Positions 21,372 through 33,980 are shown, counted from the stretch's first letter. The stretch: DNA of 64,000 nt from Hortaea werneckii (GCA_037044905.1 JBAOKB010000171.1:1-64000), one strand, 5' to 3'. Numbers and translations: made by a program. Notes: generated from the sequence alone by a model not told the origin.

Positions 21372-21758
21372 CTAACAGTTATTGTCGCTGCAGCCCTCCC
21401 GAATGAAGCGGAAGGACTTAGCGGCCGCATGCCCGCCCAAGTCCCAGCAATGGTTGACAGCCTTGTTCGGCACAGCGGCGCAATCGTCCTGGCAGTTGCA
21501 GCCTGTTCCCGGGCTCCAGACCATACTCACGTCTTCATTAAAACAGTCGCCCTGGATGTAGATCGAGTTACGGCCGATCTGGTTGCCGATGCATCCGTCA
21601 TTGCCCATGGAATGGGCGACGGAAGGGTTGACCTTGCAGGCGTGGTCGTTGTAGAATGTAGCGTATCCGTGGCCGACGCAACGTTTCTCGGCGATCGCAG
21701 CTGAGAGAGCGCTCGCGACGAAGCAGCTCATGGCGACGAGCGTGGAAGAAAGATGCAT
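21372..21758 (-). CDS. Small secreted cysteine-rich protein (128 aa), effector candidate
   Basis: A single exon runs from ATG 21758 to TAG 21372. The signal peptide MHLSSTLVAMSCFVASALSA is followed by a mature part of about 106 residues with at least nine cysteines (KRCVGHG, DHACKV, DGCIGN, GDCFNE, GCNCQDDC, NHCWD, REGCSDNNC). High Cys density, small size and secretion are typical of fungal effector or antimicrobial-type proteins. I do not recognise a named family. It has no relation in motif to the two 201-residue proteins nearby. Confidence 0.8.
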   Translation of the reverse strand: MHLSSTLVAMSCFVASALSAAIAEKRCVGHGYATFYNDHACKVNPSVAHSMGNDGCIGNQIGRNSIYIQGDCFNEDVSMVWSPGTGCNCQDDCAAVPNKAVNHCWDLGGHAAAKSFRFIREGCSDNNC

Positions 21759-23863
21759 GGTGCCGACTGGAAAAACAAATTAGCGTTCATGTTCCTCATG
21801 TTTGCCCCTTAGGACAGTTTCTGGTTGGCAAAATGAGCATACATCTTAGGCGTTTGTTCTGACGAAGTAACAGGTAACCGGTATTGGTAGATTGGAAATT
21901 TGGTAAGGTTGTATAATGGAAACGGTCGAGCTGTTCTTTCCCAATGGAATCTGTCGAGACTGAATTATATATCCCTTCCGCGAGGGAGATGGGGTCAATT
22001 GAGCCATGATATAAAGAGCAGATTGACCGGTCGAATGCAGGGGTACTGCTGCGAAGATGGTAGCGAGAGGCCCCAAATCAACACAACCTTTCACGGTGCG
22101 AAGCCATGGCGCGTATGATCATCGAATCACTCATTAAGATCTCCTCGGTCATGCTCGGCAAGTCAACAAGATCCAGATATGTACGTCGCGTGTTTCGGAC
22201 ACAAGGATGCGAAAAGTCGGCAGCCCCGAAGCTCTCTTGGATGCGATACTCAGCTTCTGATCGACATATGGCGACTCTCGAGGAGTAAGGCTAGGACAGA
22301 CGGCTTTGTCCTAGCTGTGACTTGACTGGCTCTGCGATTAAGAGTGCTCAGCTATTGCCAACCTCTAATTGCCTTATTCCAAACAGCCACTACGAACATC
22401 ACCAGCCGACTCCTGAACGCGATGCGCATGACGAGAGATGGCGCGGCCAACGGACAGGAACAAAGAGGAACGATGCAGTAGTGGCAGGTTTCCGGTGAAG
22501 GGGTTCAAGCATCAAGATCAACTTAGCTCAGCGTATGGAGTAGAGGGATTGAAGGAAGAGGGATGAGTGAAGGAGGATTTCATTCTGATTTGTCTGCGGG
22601 AAGCCGTACTTAGCATTAGTCCGATGCGAGAGCGCAGAGGGCGGCGTCGATGCTAGTGTTGACTTGCTCGACGTTTGTTAGTATGTAGCACAAGCTTGAT
22701 GCTAAAGTCGTACATACAGTGATGGGTGTGGACCGGTGACGGCTGTAGGACATGCGGTTCTTAGCGCCCGAGACGGAGTCACTGCACTACATGTCACAAA
22801 CGGTCGGATGCACACTTCCAAAGCCTCCCAGTCCCAGCTCCATCGCCGGCACAGCTTGCAGCAACATCAAATCAAAACGATCAAAGGAGGAGGACGCGGA
22901 ATGCCGCCGTTATTGGTATACGAAAGTGCCGCACTGGCCGGTAGGATTGGCCGACCAAAAGTCATGTTAAGACTTTAGTTGCATAATTACTGCTTCACAG
23001 GCGTTCCAGTTGGAACTTTTGCGCATCTCTCGAAACCAAGATAGGACTCGGGATCGGATAGCTATGAGGCTGTGGAATTGCATCAATTTTACTTCTGCAT
23101 AGGCACATGTAGGAACTGATTCCCATATGTTATAAAGAAACGCACGTTCAGCCATAGATGTATTCGCCTTTGCCAGCTGAGGATCCACCTGCTCGAGGAT
23201 GCGCAATTGCATGTTGGAGAACCCATCACGTAGTCTCCTATGGTAAGCCATCGCTGTCTCTGATCCTCCGCTCGCTCCAACAAATGATTGAGAGGGACTG
23301 TGTGCCACGAACACAGCAATCGGAAAGGAGTATCTCGATCCCAGGCTCGCACGGCATTCTCATCCAACAAGTTGAGCCCGCGCTACCTGCGGCTGAAAGG
23401 GCGTCCTGAAGTCTCTCTGACGCGCGATAGCGCCGCAAGCTCCCGGTGGCCAAGGCTCGACGACTGGAGCGCGTCTCCAACATATCTACCCAGCGATGCG
23501 ATTCGTGTCACAAGTCATTGTAACCCCTGCTTGTAAAGGCGTGGATGTTCTTGCGGGAGGGCATTGACAAGCCCTCTTGATCCAAGAAAGACCAGAAGAC
23601 CTCGTTCGGAGACTCGTACGTCTGCAAGGCTTCAGTCCTGATTCCTTGGGGGTGCGCGGAAGGCAAAGACATCTGTCAAATGGACAAGAGATATATACTT
23701 ACGCTGCGGAGTTGGCCAAACAATCTCCCATCCTCTCGGTAGAATTTGTTCGTGTGCTGCTTCAAGCATCGTTGGCAAGCATATCCATCATTAACTCTTA
23801 AGTGTTCATACAAATGTACAAGAAATCTCGCGCTCGATTTATGCAGTCTTAGTATAGCCCTCG
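21759..23863. other. Long gene-poor interval, nothing firmly recognised
   Basis: 2.1 kb without a supportable gene. The longest orderly frame (22967 to about 23314, minus strand) translates to a helical, Trp/Arg-containing segment (MAYHRRLRDGFSNMQLRILE) that could be a gene remnant. It lacks a start, domains and splice support. Confidence 0.45.
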
Positions 23864-25509
23864 CTATGAGCTGACAAAGTACAAGAGGAGCGAGAAAGCG
23901 ACTGTGCAGACCAGCATGGACATGGTGGCGGATAACGTGCCAGTTGAACCGTCGCCACCGTTTCCGTTGCCGCAGCATTGGCGGTTGTATGTGACGTTGT
24001 TGGCCTTGGCGGCGACCTCGAAGACGGAGCCAGGTTTTGGGTCACCACGGTTGTAGTAGTCGACGACTAGGAAGTTGGGTGGAGCGTTCCAAATTTCTGG
24101 TCTGTGTTAGCATCATCTGCAGTCGTTCTACATGGAGTCTGGACAGGCCGAGAAGACATACCTGAGCAATTGCCGGTCATAGCGCCCAGCTGGCCAAACT
24201 GGTCGTACTTCCCGTTTGTCCGCTGGATGTGGTACGTATCGGGAATTAGGATGTTGTAACCACCAAGATTGAATCGCACATTGAGGTTGTGGTTCGCAAT
24301 GTACATGAATTCTTCCTTGGCCGTCTCATTGTCGAGGTGGAGAGGTAGCTGCAACGAGCAGGGGAAGTCCGGGTCGGTGGGGGAGAAAGGCGTAGACCAG
24401 AAATGAGTATATTCGTCGAGAAGCCATGGCACAGCAGTCTGGTTGGCGTTGTAATCGATGAATGCAACGACCCGCTTCCCGGACAAAATCATTTCTCCCA
24501 GAGTCGGCCATTGATTACGGCGCTGAGGAACATATTCCGGCTCGTAAAGGTAGGGCATTAGTCCAGACTCTTCAAAGGGCTGTACATAGTCTTTGGCAGT
24601 CACGCCCTTTTCGTAGTCGGAATTGCCAACAAGGATGGTGACGACATCGTAGGGGTGGGCTTCCACCCAGTTAGCGACCTGGCTGAGGATGGACGCATAT
24701 GTACCCGCGTTGAGAAGATCGCAGCTCGTATGGCAGCCGTACATGGTCCCGTTGACCAGTTGGGTTTCACCTTGGACTGTACAATGTTAGCCAGCATACC
24801 AACAGCGGGGACAATGTTTGGGTTGCGGTGTAGTCTTACTCATTCGGATGCCATCATCGAGTTGGGTATGCATGTCATAATCTTGATTGCTAGCAGCATT
24901 GTTCTTGACCGAGAAGTACGAATTATGGGCGCAGATCTGGGTGATATTGGAGTACTGGCGGCTGCAGAACTCTGGATAGTTGTTACAGGGGACGGTGTTG
25001 GATGGGATAGGCCCGGTGGAGGTTGAGCTGGTCGCCGAACCGGTGGTGCGGGTAGAGGTGGAGGAGTCGCCGCCGGTAATGGTGGTGATGGTCTCAGTTG
25101 TCGTTCTGCCGCTAGAGGTGGTTACTGTGGAATTGCTGTGGGTATTGGAATTTGTGTTGGAGCTGGAGCTGGTGCTGGAGCCAGAGCCGGTGCTAGAGCT
25201 GGTGTCGGTGTTCGTGGTGGAGCTGGAGCGAGTTGTTACACGGATCTGGCTGGTGGGACTGTACACAGGAGATTCGAAATTGGCGGACTCGGTGGTGGTA
25301 GCGGTGCCGGTTAAGGCAAGGGAATTAGATGAAGAAGCGGAGGCGGTGGAGGTGGTCCGGTCGGTTTGAGTATCAGAGTCGGATGAGGCGGGAGAGGCGT
25401 TGATGATGGTGCCGGTGTCATCAGTCTGCGAGGAGGACTGCGCCAACACGCCGACGAGCTGCGACGCCAGCGCGGCGGCTGCGAGGAGCGATAGCGGTAT
25501 GGGTCGCAT
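23864..25509 (-). CDS. GPI-anchored secreted PLC-like phosphodiesterase
   Basis: Three exons (25509-24840, 24776-24162, 24096-23864; introns 63 and 65 nt) encode 505 residues. The signal peptide MRPIPLSLLAAAALASQLVG is followed by a long Ser/Thr-rich linker (about residues 25-185), likely heavily O-glycosylated. A TIM-barrel PI-PLC X-like domain comes next (NITQICAHNSYF, QLDDGIRMIQGET, GCHTSCDLLN). VVTILVGN, KRVVAFIDYNA, FMYIANHNLN and VVDYYNRGDP lie further on. The C-terminus (GGDGSTGTLSATMSMLVC to VSS) fits a GPI-attachment signal. The first catalytic His is present in AHNSYF. The family is of unclear substrate in fungi; cell-wall/membrane localisation is inferred. The ORF start at 25614 is rejected because the signal peptide begins at 25509. 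Confidence 0.9.
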
Positions 25510-26042
25510 GATCGCAGTCTGAATGTTGCGACAGCGACAGCGGCAGTATGGTCGGATCCAAATCCAGACGCGGCGACCAGGCAAAAGAAAAATCGATATT
25601 ATGCCTCCTTTCACAAGGAAGATCGGTTGAAGATGGAGATGGTGCGAGGGACTTGAGCCTCATCCCATTACATCATCGCCACCATCGCCCATCTCATCAC
25701 TCTGTCACTGCTTCTCTAAAAGGAAAGAGGAAAACAGAAGAAAGAGAAGAAAATCTGCGGTAGGCTGATCCAGACCAACGTCACCTCATCGTCCGCGGTC
25801 CTATTTCATTTTCGAAACTTACTTCATCCGACCCTTCCTACTGGTACGGAGTTGGCTCCTCCAAACACCCGACCGCCTGCGACGAGGGTGACGCAGCCAT
25901 CGTCGCGCCAAGCCAGACCGTGCAACGCCCAATCTCTGGGACCTTGGAATCACTACAACTGATCATGTCCTAATAGTGGACAGGTAGTATGTCTTCGCAT
26001 TCAATATAACCGGAAATACCATGTACTAACTACTAGTAGAGA
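25510..26042. other. Intergenic, promoter of PLC-like gene and 3' flank of PDI
   Basis: Pyrimidine/purine-rich stretches (GAAAGAGAAGAAAA near 25735). No gene is recognised. Confidence 0.5.
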
Positions 26043-27610
26043 CTATAGCTCATCATGCGCCGCTGCTCTCGCGTCCAGACCGCGTGCACATTCCTGCCCA
26101 CTGTGCTCGGCGAGAAATCGGAACAGATCTTCATGCGTCCGATCCCCGTGGTACGTGATCGCATCGTCCTCGCCCGCCTTGAAGAGCCGGATGGTCGGCA
26201 CGCTCCGGACGCCCGGCAAGACGTCGTGGGCAGCCGAGTCCATCTTGGCCACAACCATCGACGTCCCTGGGCACCTCTGCGTGACCGTCATGGCGAACGC
26301 CTGATACGTGGGCATCAGCGCCTGACAGTGTTTGCAGGTCGGTGAGTAGTAAAGGACCACAGCGTCTCCAGTTGCCCGATAGACGGTGTCGTTATGGTTC
26401 GAGCCGACTAGATCCAAAACCGACTCCAGCTGCGTCGTCGGATCTACACTGCTCTTGACCGTCGGCGACAACTTCCCATCGGAATACATTTGAACCACTT
26501 CTCCGATTTCCTTTTCCAGGCGACTCACGTTTCCTCGCGAAGGATGGGCATACTTGAAATCCGTGATGCCATCATCAATAGCAAACGCTGGCCATGGGCC
26601 GGGCTCGAGACCAAGTTGTGATGCTCGCTCACTGTGCTTGGATGGGTCCACGACAGCCCATACCATCTTGCCTTTGGTCGCCTTGGCTAGAGGAATCAAC
26701 TTCGCCGCCAGAGGCTCCCGATCCGCTTTGCTCTCCGCAAATAGGTAGGCAACAGGCGTTTTCCCCGATAACTGGAAGAGGTCAGCTTTAGTGGACATTC
26801 AAGAAGGTTGAGATGCTTACTAGGCCGTTGCCGATCCGGACATCGAGATCCACCTCGAGGATCAAAGGTAACTTGTTATCAATGAGAAAGTCCTCGATCT
26901 TTGCTGCGTCGAATACGTCTTGGTACAATGCTCGCTCGCCATCTGAAGCCCTGTAAAGAACAATGGAAGCTTCCGGTATATCCTCATCCAGGCCAGCAGC
27001 AGCAGAGGCACCAGAGACACATGCAAACGAAAACTCATCATGGTATACCTCAGCAACATTCCAAAAGGCTGCTCGCGATTGGAGATCTGCCTCGTCGATG
27101 TTCGCAATCAACGTGATCCTGTCAGCCTGTCGGAAGTCCCGCACATCGTTTCCGGAACTGAGAGAGCTCACGAGCGGCCGCCGCCATCTTCTCGCGAAAA
27201 GCTCCATAGCGTCGGCGTTGTGGAAGCCATTATACACCGTGAAGTTTGAGCTAGATCCGCTGAAAGCGTAGACGGTAGGGTATATTCCAATCTGATATTC
27301 GCGACATAAGAGCTCTTCTGCGTCGCAGTTTACCGAAGCTGCATGCCATCCGTCATGTTCCAGGCCGGTCGCCGCTTTTTCGAGCTGCGGCACCAACGAT
27401 CGGCAGTGTTCGCACCAGGGAGCGTTGACTGTCACCGATCAGCATCTGGTTCTGAATGTAAGCTAGACGGATGCGGAATGTACACGATACAAGAACTCGC
27501 TCATTGCCTGTCACGAACTGCTCGAAACTTTTGGAAGTGAGTTGCTCGACGCCAGAAGCTGCTACGGTTGAAAGGAGTGAAAGACGGCTGAGTTTGTGTC
27601 CCATGGTCAT
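26043..27610 (-). CDS. Protein disulfide isomerase, ER-retained
   Basis: Three exons (27610-27484, 27428-26821, 26771-26043; introns 55 and 49 nt) give 487 residues. It forms and rearranges disulfides in the ER. Two thioredoxin domains flank redox-inactive b and b' domains. The N-terminal active site is NAPWCEHC (Cys48/Cys51) and the C-terminal one is SPTCKHC (Cys391/Cys394). The protein ends AAHDEL, with HDEL as the ER-retrieval signal. Both active sites differ from the classical CGHC (CEHC, CKHC), which should change redox potential. The N-terminus LSRLSLLSTVAASG serves as signal peptide; ATGs at 27610 and 27604 are both possible starts. It is slightly shorter than typical fungal PDI1. Given the unusual active sites, it may be a divergent paralogue. 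Confidence 0.93.
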
Positions 27611-28841
27611 CAGTATGCGGACATATAGGTGTCACCAAGTAGTTTTCGAATCTTAAATGGTGGAAGGTAGTCGGACTGGATATATAGATCGGACACTTCT
27701 CTTGCTTGTCGGCAGGCACCTGCGGCGTTCGTCTTGCATACGTGCTCATGTGCGTATCCGAGCGCCAGCTACCAAGCCATTTCCGACGAACACCACAGGG
27801 TTACGCTGCACTCGGCGTAATGAGTGGGTGTACACGCCTAACACGCCCACATTCGTTCCTTCGCATCTACAGGTTGCACAAGCAGGCTGAAACAACCCTG
27901 CTAAAGCACCGGTGAAAGAGTCGTTTCTAACGAGCGGCTACAGAGTTCAGCCTTGTCGTTATTCTTTGCAGATCTTCTTGTCATGGTTTCGGGAATCGCG
28001 TCTAATTCTCTTGTTGTACCGCTGGTCTAAAATCTCTATATGGAGTACATATGTTAGTCGTTCGTAGGATATGCCCATCTTATTGGAAAAAGTAAATGTT
28101 ATCGAAAGATACGTAGGTACTTTGTAGTCGCATACTATTACACAAGCAGTCACTTCTCCTTGCCTTCTGGCCATCAATCTTTCTTTACGTTACCGTAACC
28201 AAAACAACAGTAAGATACACCGGACTTCGGCAACGGAGACAAATCTTTCAACGACAGATGTAACTCTAGGGCATACACTGTCAATGTGCAGAGGGCCATT
28301 TACACTTTTTTGCCTGTCTGGAAGTCTAAGGAGGCGGGCATCTAACGACAGCAACTCTCTTTGTTGGCAAACCCCGTGTACCTAGTCAGCGTGAATCTTC
28401 CGATGGGATCCCATCATCTGCGAACTCAGTTTCGTAGTTTGACCGCGCGCGCTTTTGGTGTAATACTCAGCGGTAGGATGAGTAAGCATACAATCATGTA
28501 TGGAAATCATTGGGCATCTCTCAGTATGTAGAATGTAATGCGAGAAAGAAAGTGTGGTTCGGGGCTCTCGGAGACGAACAAAAGACGAGACGATCCTCGC
28601 AACGCTCGGTCGAGTCCTCCGGGTGATTCGTTGTCGGCCGAACTCCAAGGTCGGGACCCGAGAGGCGGTCGGCTTCCGTTGCAAAAAGTACCATCAACAC
28701 CGGTTATCTCATGCTGTCATAACACAGCCAGGATCTCGCGAATGATACATAATGCTCCTTCTCCTTGCTGGGCCAGTTTTGGCAATTCACCTTTACTGTC
28801 GTCTATTTGGTGATTAAAATCCAAGACCTATCACATTCACC
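27611..28841. other. Intergenic between divergent PDI and FAD monooxygenase genes
   Basis: 1.2 kb containing the two promoters. No gene, tRNA or repeat is recognised. Short open frames on both strands lack motifs. Confidence 0.5.
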
Positions 28842-30200
28842 ATGCCTCAATCTATACTAATCGTCGGTTGCGGGTGTGCTGGGCCAACTTTGGCTACCTT
28901 CTTATTGCTTGCACCCGAATCCGATCCGACCAAGTTGCCTCACATCACCATCGTCGAGCGGACGCCTGCTCTGCTATCGGCTGGTCAAAACATCGACGTG
29001 AGAGGCACTGGGATGGAGATCATCCGCAAGCTTGGTCTGGAGGACACGGTCCGCTCTTCAACGACAGGTGAAGAAGGGGTGCTCATAGTCGATGACAACA
29101 ATGAAGCCTGGGCTATCAATGCTGCCGATAAGACAGGTAAGGTGCAGACAGGCACCAGTGATTGTGAGATCCTGAGGGGAACATTGGCCGCTATCCTTTA
29201 CCAGCGCAGTCAACAGGTCAGCGACGATGTACGACGACAGGGCGGGCGAGGCATCGAGTACATTTTCGGCGACTCGATAGACGCTCTTGAGCAGCAAGGC
29301 GATACTGTCAATGTTCGCTTTGCGAACAGTGGAGAACATCGCAATTTCGATATTGTGGTAGGTGCAGACGGCTTGCAAAGTCGTACACGTCGACTGGCGT
29401 TTGGAACAGAAGACGATGAGGACAGGCTGAAGCCCTTAAACGCTTACGCCGCTTTCTTCAGCATGCCGGCAGCTCCAAGCGACTCCCTCTGGCGTAGGTG
29501 GTGGCATGGACCGAATAGGAGAAGTGCCATGATTCGACCGAGTGGCGACAATGGCAAGTCGACGGCGCTGATGATAGTAGTAAGTGAAGTAGATCAGAGG
29601 CTCAAGGATGTAGCTGGCCACGGCACCAAAGCCACAGAGCAACAGAAAGCTTTACTGCGGGAGTACTTCGATCACGGCGAGTGGGAGTGCGATCGCCTCT
29701 GCCGGGAGATGGATCAAGCTGATGATTTTTACTACGATATGGTTGCGCAGGTGAAATTGGAAACATGGCATAAGGGAAGAGTAGTTCTTCTGGGCGATGC
29801 GGGGTGAGTACTATAAAAGCAAATATGTTCACGCCAACACTGATATTGGGCCAGCTACTGCGCCTCACCATTCTCCGGCATGGGCACGACGCTTGCCTTA
29901 AACGGGGCTTACAACTTGGCTGGCGCCCTTTTGCAGTGCCCCAGCGATGTTGATGCAGCTTTCCAGGCCTATGAAAACAGCATGCGACCACTCGTCGAAA
30001 AGGCGCAAAAGCTTGCGCCGGGCATGCCAGGATTGTTTCATCCGGAGTCGACTTGGGGTGTTTGGACTCTCAGATGCATTGCCCGAGCCATATTTCTCTC
30101 GGGGATTGTGACATTCTTCGCGAAGGTCTTTGGGCCTCCAGCGAATGCTGTAAAGGTCACGGAGTATGGGTTCAAGAAATCAGAGGGAAAGCTCCGCTAG
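28842..30200 (+). CDS. FAD-dependent monooxygenase (PHBH fold)
   Basis: Two exons (28842-29803, 29855-30200; 51-nt intron) encode 435 residues. It is a class A flavoprotein hydroxylase using NAD(P)H and O2 on an aromatic or polyketide-like substrate. The N-terminal GCGCAGPT is the FAD Rossmann motif, followed by VERTPALLSAGQNIDVRG and VVGADGLQSRTR (the DG motif). GRVVLLGDAGYCASPFSGMGTTLALNGAYNLAG is the second FAD motif and is split by the intron. No transmembrane helix is certain, although LRCIARAIFLSGIVTFFA near the C-terminus is hydrophobic. No biosynthetic backbone gene is adjacent, so it looks like a stand-alone oxygenase rather than part of a visible secondary-metabolite cluster. Confidence 0.92.
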
Positions 30201-31273
30201 TTTCCAATGTGTTAAAAGACGTAATCGGTCTGATCTGTCATGCTAATTTGGATTTAAAAACATGGAGTAATCTTGAAACATTTACCAAAGTCCTCGGGAA
30301 TGTACCCTGATAGGTGTAAAGACACTCGTCAGTACTACTATGTTCGACCTTTTGGCATGGTGCGATTTCTCTATAGCATACCAAGCTCGTTATCAAAACA
30401 ATTCAAACATGTATGTTGAGTGCAATCTTGAGCTTTGGCAGTGAATTTTGGTTGACATAGACGAACAGATCCGTACTTTGGTGAGAGCTAGCGATCGCTC
30501 ATCGGGCACATCTCACACTGTCGATGCGTACAGCAATGTTTGTCGAGGCCGAACCTCCGACGTACGCTTACGAGGCTTGCACAAGTCAAGCCACGTGAAG
30601 TAGCCTCTGAATACGATCGGCCAGCATTGAGCATAGTAGTCCATATATGCCTGGGTGCCAGCTGAGGCAATGCAAGAAAAGCCCAAATATCCCGAGTGAT
30701 TTGATTGACAATGGTAGTCAGGCGACTTTATTGCAAACATTGCTGTCACTCTCTATATTGCAAGCTTTATGTTGAGGGCAGGGTCTCCCATTGCATGCTG
30801 ACACTGGCCAACAGACTGTTGGCAACAGCTCATGGGCTGTCCTTCTAATTTGCTTCCACAACGAGCCGGTACATGATCACTGCAACTACTGCAGCTTTAC
30901 TCCGTATTTCAGCCTGAACAGCCGAAACAGGCAGGTGCTTCGACCTTGGCCCGCCTCCCCACGTTCCCCTCACGCATTCCACAGAAGATCTCTAGATGTG
31001 AGCCGTTCGGCTCCTAAAGAATGATGAAAATCTGATCACATCCGACATGAGACGGGTCGACCACTCCACGACACTCCTACGACATTCACGAAGTGGGGAA
31101 AGAGATGAGGATTGCCCGCCACAGTCGTATAGCTTCCGCTATAACCGACTCACGAGTTGGAGCAGTCAGCTATGGACTCCGGCATATATCTTCAAGATTG
31201 CCGTCAACAGTAGGGCCTTCACCAAATGCTCGCTTCTCTATAGACTCGCTCTTGGCCTCTTTTAGTCGTCATT
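30201..31273. other. Intergenic, nothing recognised
   Basis: 1.07 kb upstream of the GH9 gene. No gene or repeat seen. Confidence 0.5.
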
Positions 31274-33681
31274 ATGCAATCTTGGTGGCTTGTCATATCA
31301 ATTTTCGCCAGTCCGGCGATATCTCAAGTCGCAAAACCTGCGATACCAGGCACTCCACAGATCATCCGCAATGGCAACTTCATGAACGGATCATCGGGGT
31401 GGACTTCAAGCCCTCAAGGCCAAGTGGCTGATGGATCTTACTGTATGAGAGTCCCGAAGGGTCAAGGATTCAATGCAAGCTACTTGCGGACAACGTATGA
31501 CTTCCTCGAGACCAAGGTACGTTGCGAGTTCCAGATTTCTATGATGTACGAATACTCAATTTAAACGATCAGAACGATGTATACACCCTGAATTTCACGG
31601 CAAGCTCGTCAGTCGGCTACGATATCCGTGTCCAGACGCCGTACCCGCCGCTCGACCCCAATCTCGACATGAAAGCTGCTCTTACCACCTCACCGTATCC
31701 GTTTAGTATGACGTTCTCTCCTGCGAACCAAGCTCCCAATGCTACATTGGAGTTCAACTTGGGCGGTAGTCCTGCCGATGCCGTTGTTTGCATTGGCTCT
31801 GTGTCCATGAAGCGCATTGACCGCAGTGGATGGCAGCAAGACTTCGGTCCCGCGATAAAGGTGAATCAACTTGGGTATCTGGCGGATGGGCCCAAAACGG
31901 CAACTCTGGTAACCAACATCATGACGACCGGAACACAACCCTGGGCTCTGCACGACCAATCTGGTAAGGTGTGCTTCGAAGGACAGACGAAATATCTTGG
32001 AATGGATGCCGCATCAAATCAGACGGTCTCAAAGATTGACTTCTCGTCGTTCAACTCGACTGGCGAGGGATACACTTTGGTCTCCGCGGGTGAAACAAGC
32101 TTCCCATTCAAAATTTCTTCCACAGTGTACAACGAACTACAGCAAGACGCTCTACGCTTCTTCTACCAGCAGCGTAGCGGTATTGAAATAGACGGAAACC
32201 TCGTTGGTCAAAAGTATGCACGGCCGGCAGGACATATACAAGTTCCGCCGAACAAGGGAGACTTGATCGTGCCTTGTCAGGCCGTCCATGACTCGTTGAT
32301 AGCCTATGAAGAGCCCTGGACGTGCAACTACACTTTGGACGTTACACAAGGGTGGTACGATGCGGGAGATCAGGGTAAATACGTCGTCAATGGCGGCATA
32401 TCGGCAGCGCAGTTACTCATGGCGTACGAGCGGAGGAGCCATTACGATTCGCATGGCAAACCGACATTGTCTCAAGATGGCTCTCTACGGATACCGGAAC
32501 GCCATAACCGAATCCCAGACATACTGGACGAAGCACGATGGGAGCTGGACTTCCTGCTTAAGATGCAAGTCCCGGAGAACTCACCACCGCAACTTTTCAA
32601 CGGGACGATGCTCGATATGTCGTCGCTTGCCCACCACAAAATGCACGACAATGAATGGACATCGTTGCCGACAGAGCCTTCACAAGATCCGAAACGACGG
32701 GAACTCCATCGTCCATCTACAGCAGCGACTCTAAATCTCGCCGCGGTCGGAGCTATGGGCGCCAGAATCTTCGCTGAGTTCGATGCTGCCTACGCCGACA
32801 AATGTCTGTACGCAGCACGAACGGCTTATGCAGCTGCGAAGCGTAATCCAAACATTCTTGCCCCAGGAACTGACTGGGACCTCGGTGGTGGAGCATACAA
32901 CGACGATGATGTGTCCGACGAATTCTATTGGGCCGCCGCTGAAATGTACCTTACGACCTCATCATCCGACTACTTGGCTGACTTGAGAGTGAATCCGTAC
33001 CATACCGCGAATGCTTCGACGGCCTTTTCTATTCCAAGTGGGTTCAGTTGGGGTTCCGTAGCTGCACTCGGAAGGCTTGATCTTGCTATGTATCTCAGCG
33101 AGAACTCGTCGGAGAAAGATGGATCGGTGCAGTCCGTAATGGATGCAGCAGACATGCTCATTGCGGTACAGCAAAACCAGTCAAATGGCTTTGACGTCTT
33201 CATAACAGACTACCAATGGGGTTCCAACAGCAACCACCTCAACAATGTGCAAGTAAGTTCTCTCGAAGCTGCTGACGGTGGTGATCAATGCTAATCTTCT
33301 CCACAGGTAGTAGCCACCGCAGCCGACTTGTCAAACAACAAAACGTATCGAGACGCCGCTCTTCGTGGCCTGGACTACACACTCGGTCGCAACGCCCTGG
33401 CACAATCCTACGTTCGCGGCTACGGTACCAAAGTACCTCAAAACGTACACTCCAGACTATATGCGCATCAGCTAGATGACACAGTCCCTCGAGCGCCTCC
33501 TGGCTCGATGGCAGGCGGTGCCAATGAAAATGCCTCGGATCCACCGGCAGACGATGTGCTGCAAGGATGTGCTCCGCAGACGTGCTATGTGGATGACGTT
33601 AACAGCTACTCTACGAACGAGGTCGCTATCAACTGGGGATCAGCCTTGGCGTGGGTGGTGAATTGGGCGGCTACTCAGTAA
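31274..33681 (+). CDS. Secreted GH9 endoglucanase-type glycoside hydrolase
   Basis: Three exons (31274-31516, 31573-33252, 33307-33681; introns 56 and 54 nt) encode 765 residues. The signal peptide is MQSWWLVISIFASPAISQ. An N-terminal CBM4/9-like beta-sandwich follows (NGNFMNGSSGWTSSPQG, about 30-180), then a CelD_N Ig-like domain (KVNQLGYLADGPKTATLV, about 195-290) and the (alpha/alpha)6 GH9 catalytic domain. Catalytic Asp residues are in GWYDAGDQGKYV (Asp344/Asp347). The C-terminal SYVRGYGTKVPQNVHSRL carries the conserved His, and YSTNEVAINWGSAL the acid Glu746. Family activity is hydrolysis of beta-1,4-glucan or related glucans. GH9 with this CBM-Ig-GH9 order is common in bacteria and uncommon in ascomycetes. 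The gene is spliced, so any transfer is old. Confidence 0.93.
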
Positions 33682-33980
33682 ATAGAGATTGATAGCTATC
33701 CTTCCATGTCCATCCTGATCACCGACGAGGTAGGAGCCACATCTTCAGATGTCTATGTCGTCAACATTTTGCTACGATTCGAGTGGACTTTGACGTCGGA
33801 GATCGTGACCAAGTAGCTCTAATCGAATAGCAGCAACTTCCGATGGAACGGTCAAAACCCAGCTTTGCTCTGGAGTAAGAAACATTAAATATTATATATC
33901 TATGCCCTGTAATCTTTCCGCTTTAACGCAACGTTCGTGGAACATTCAATCCAGCATCACACATATAATGGTAAAAGCCA
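33682..33980. terminator. 3' flanks of convergent GH9 and MFS genes
   Basis: About 300 bp containing AT-rich runs (AACATTAAATATTATATAT near 33881) suited to polyadenylation. No gene. Confidence 0.45.

Noticed and set aside
22967..23314. Minus-strand open frame that might be a regulator fragment.
   Set aside because: No ATG at a sensible place, no domain, and no splice sites linking it to neighbours.
28842..30200. FAD monooxygenase as part of a secondary-metabolite cluster.
   Set aside because: No polyketide synthase, NRPS, terpene synthase or methyltransferase lies nearby; neighbours are a PDI and a GH9 enzyme.
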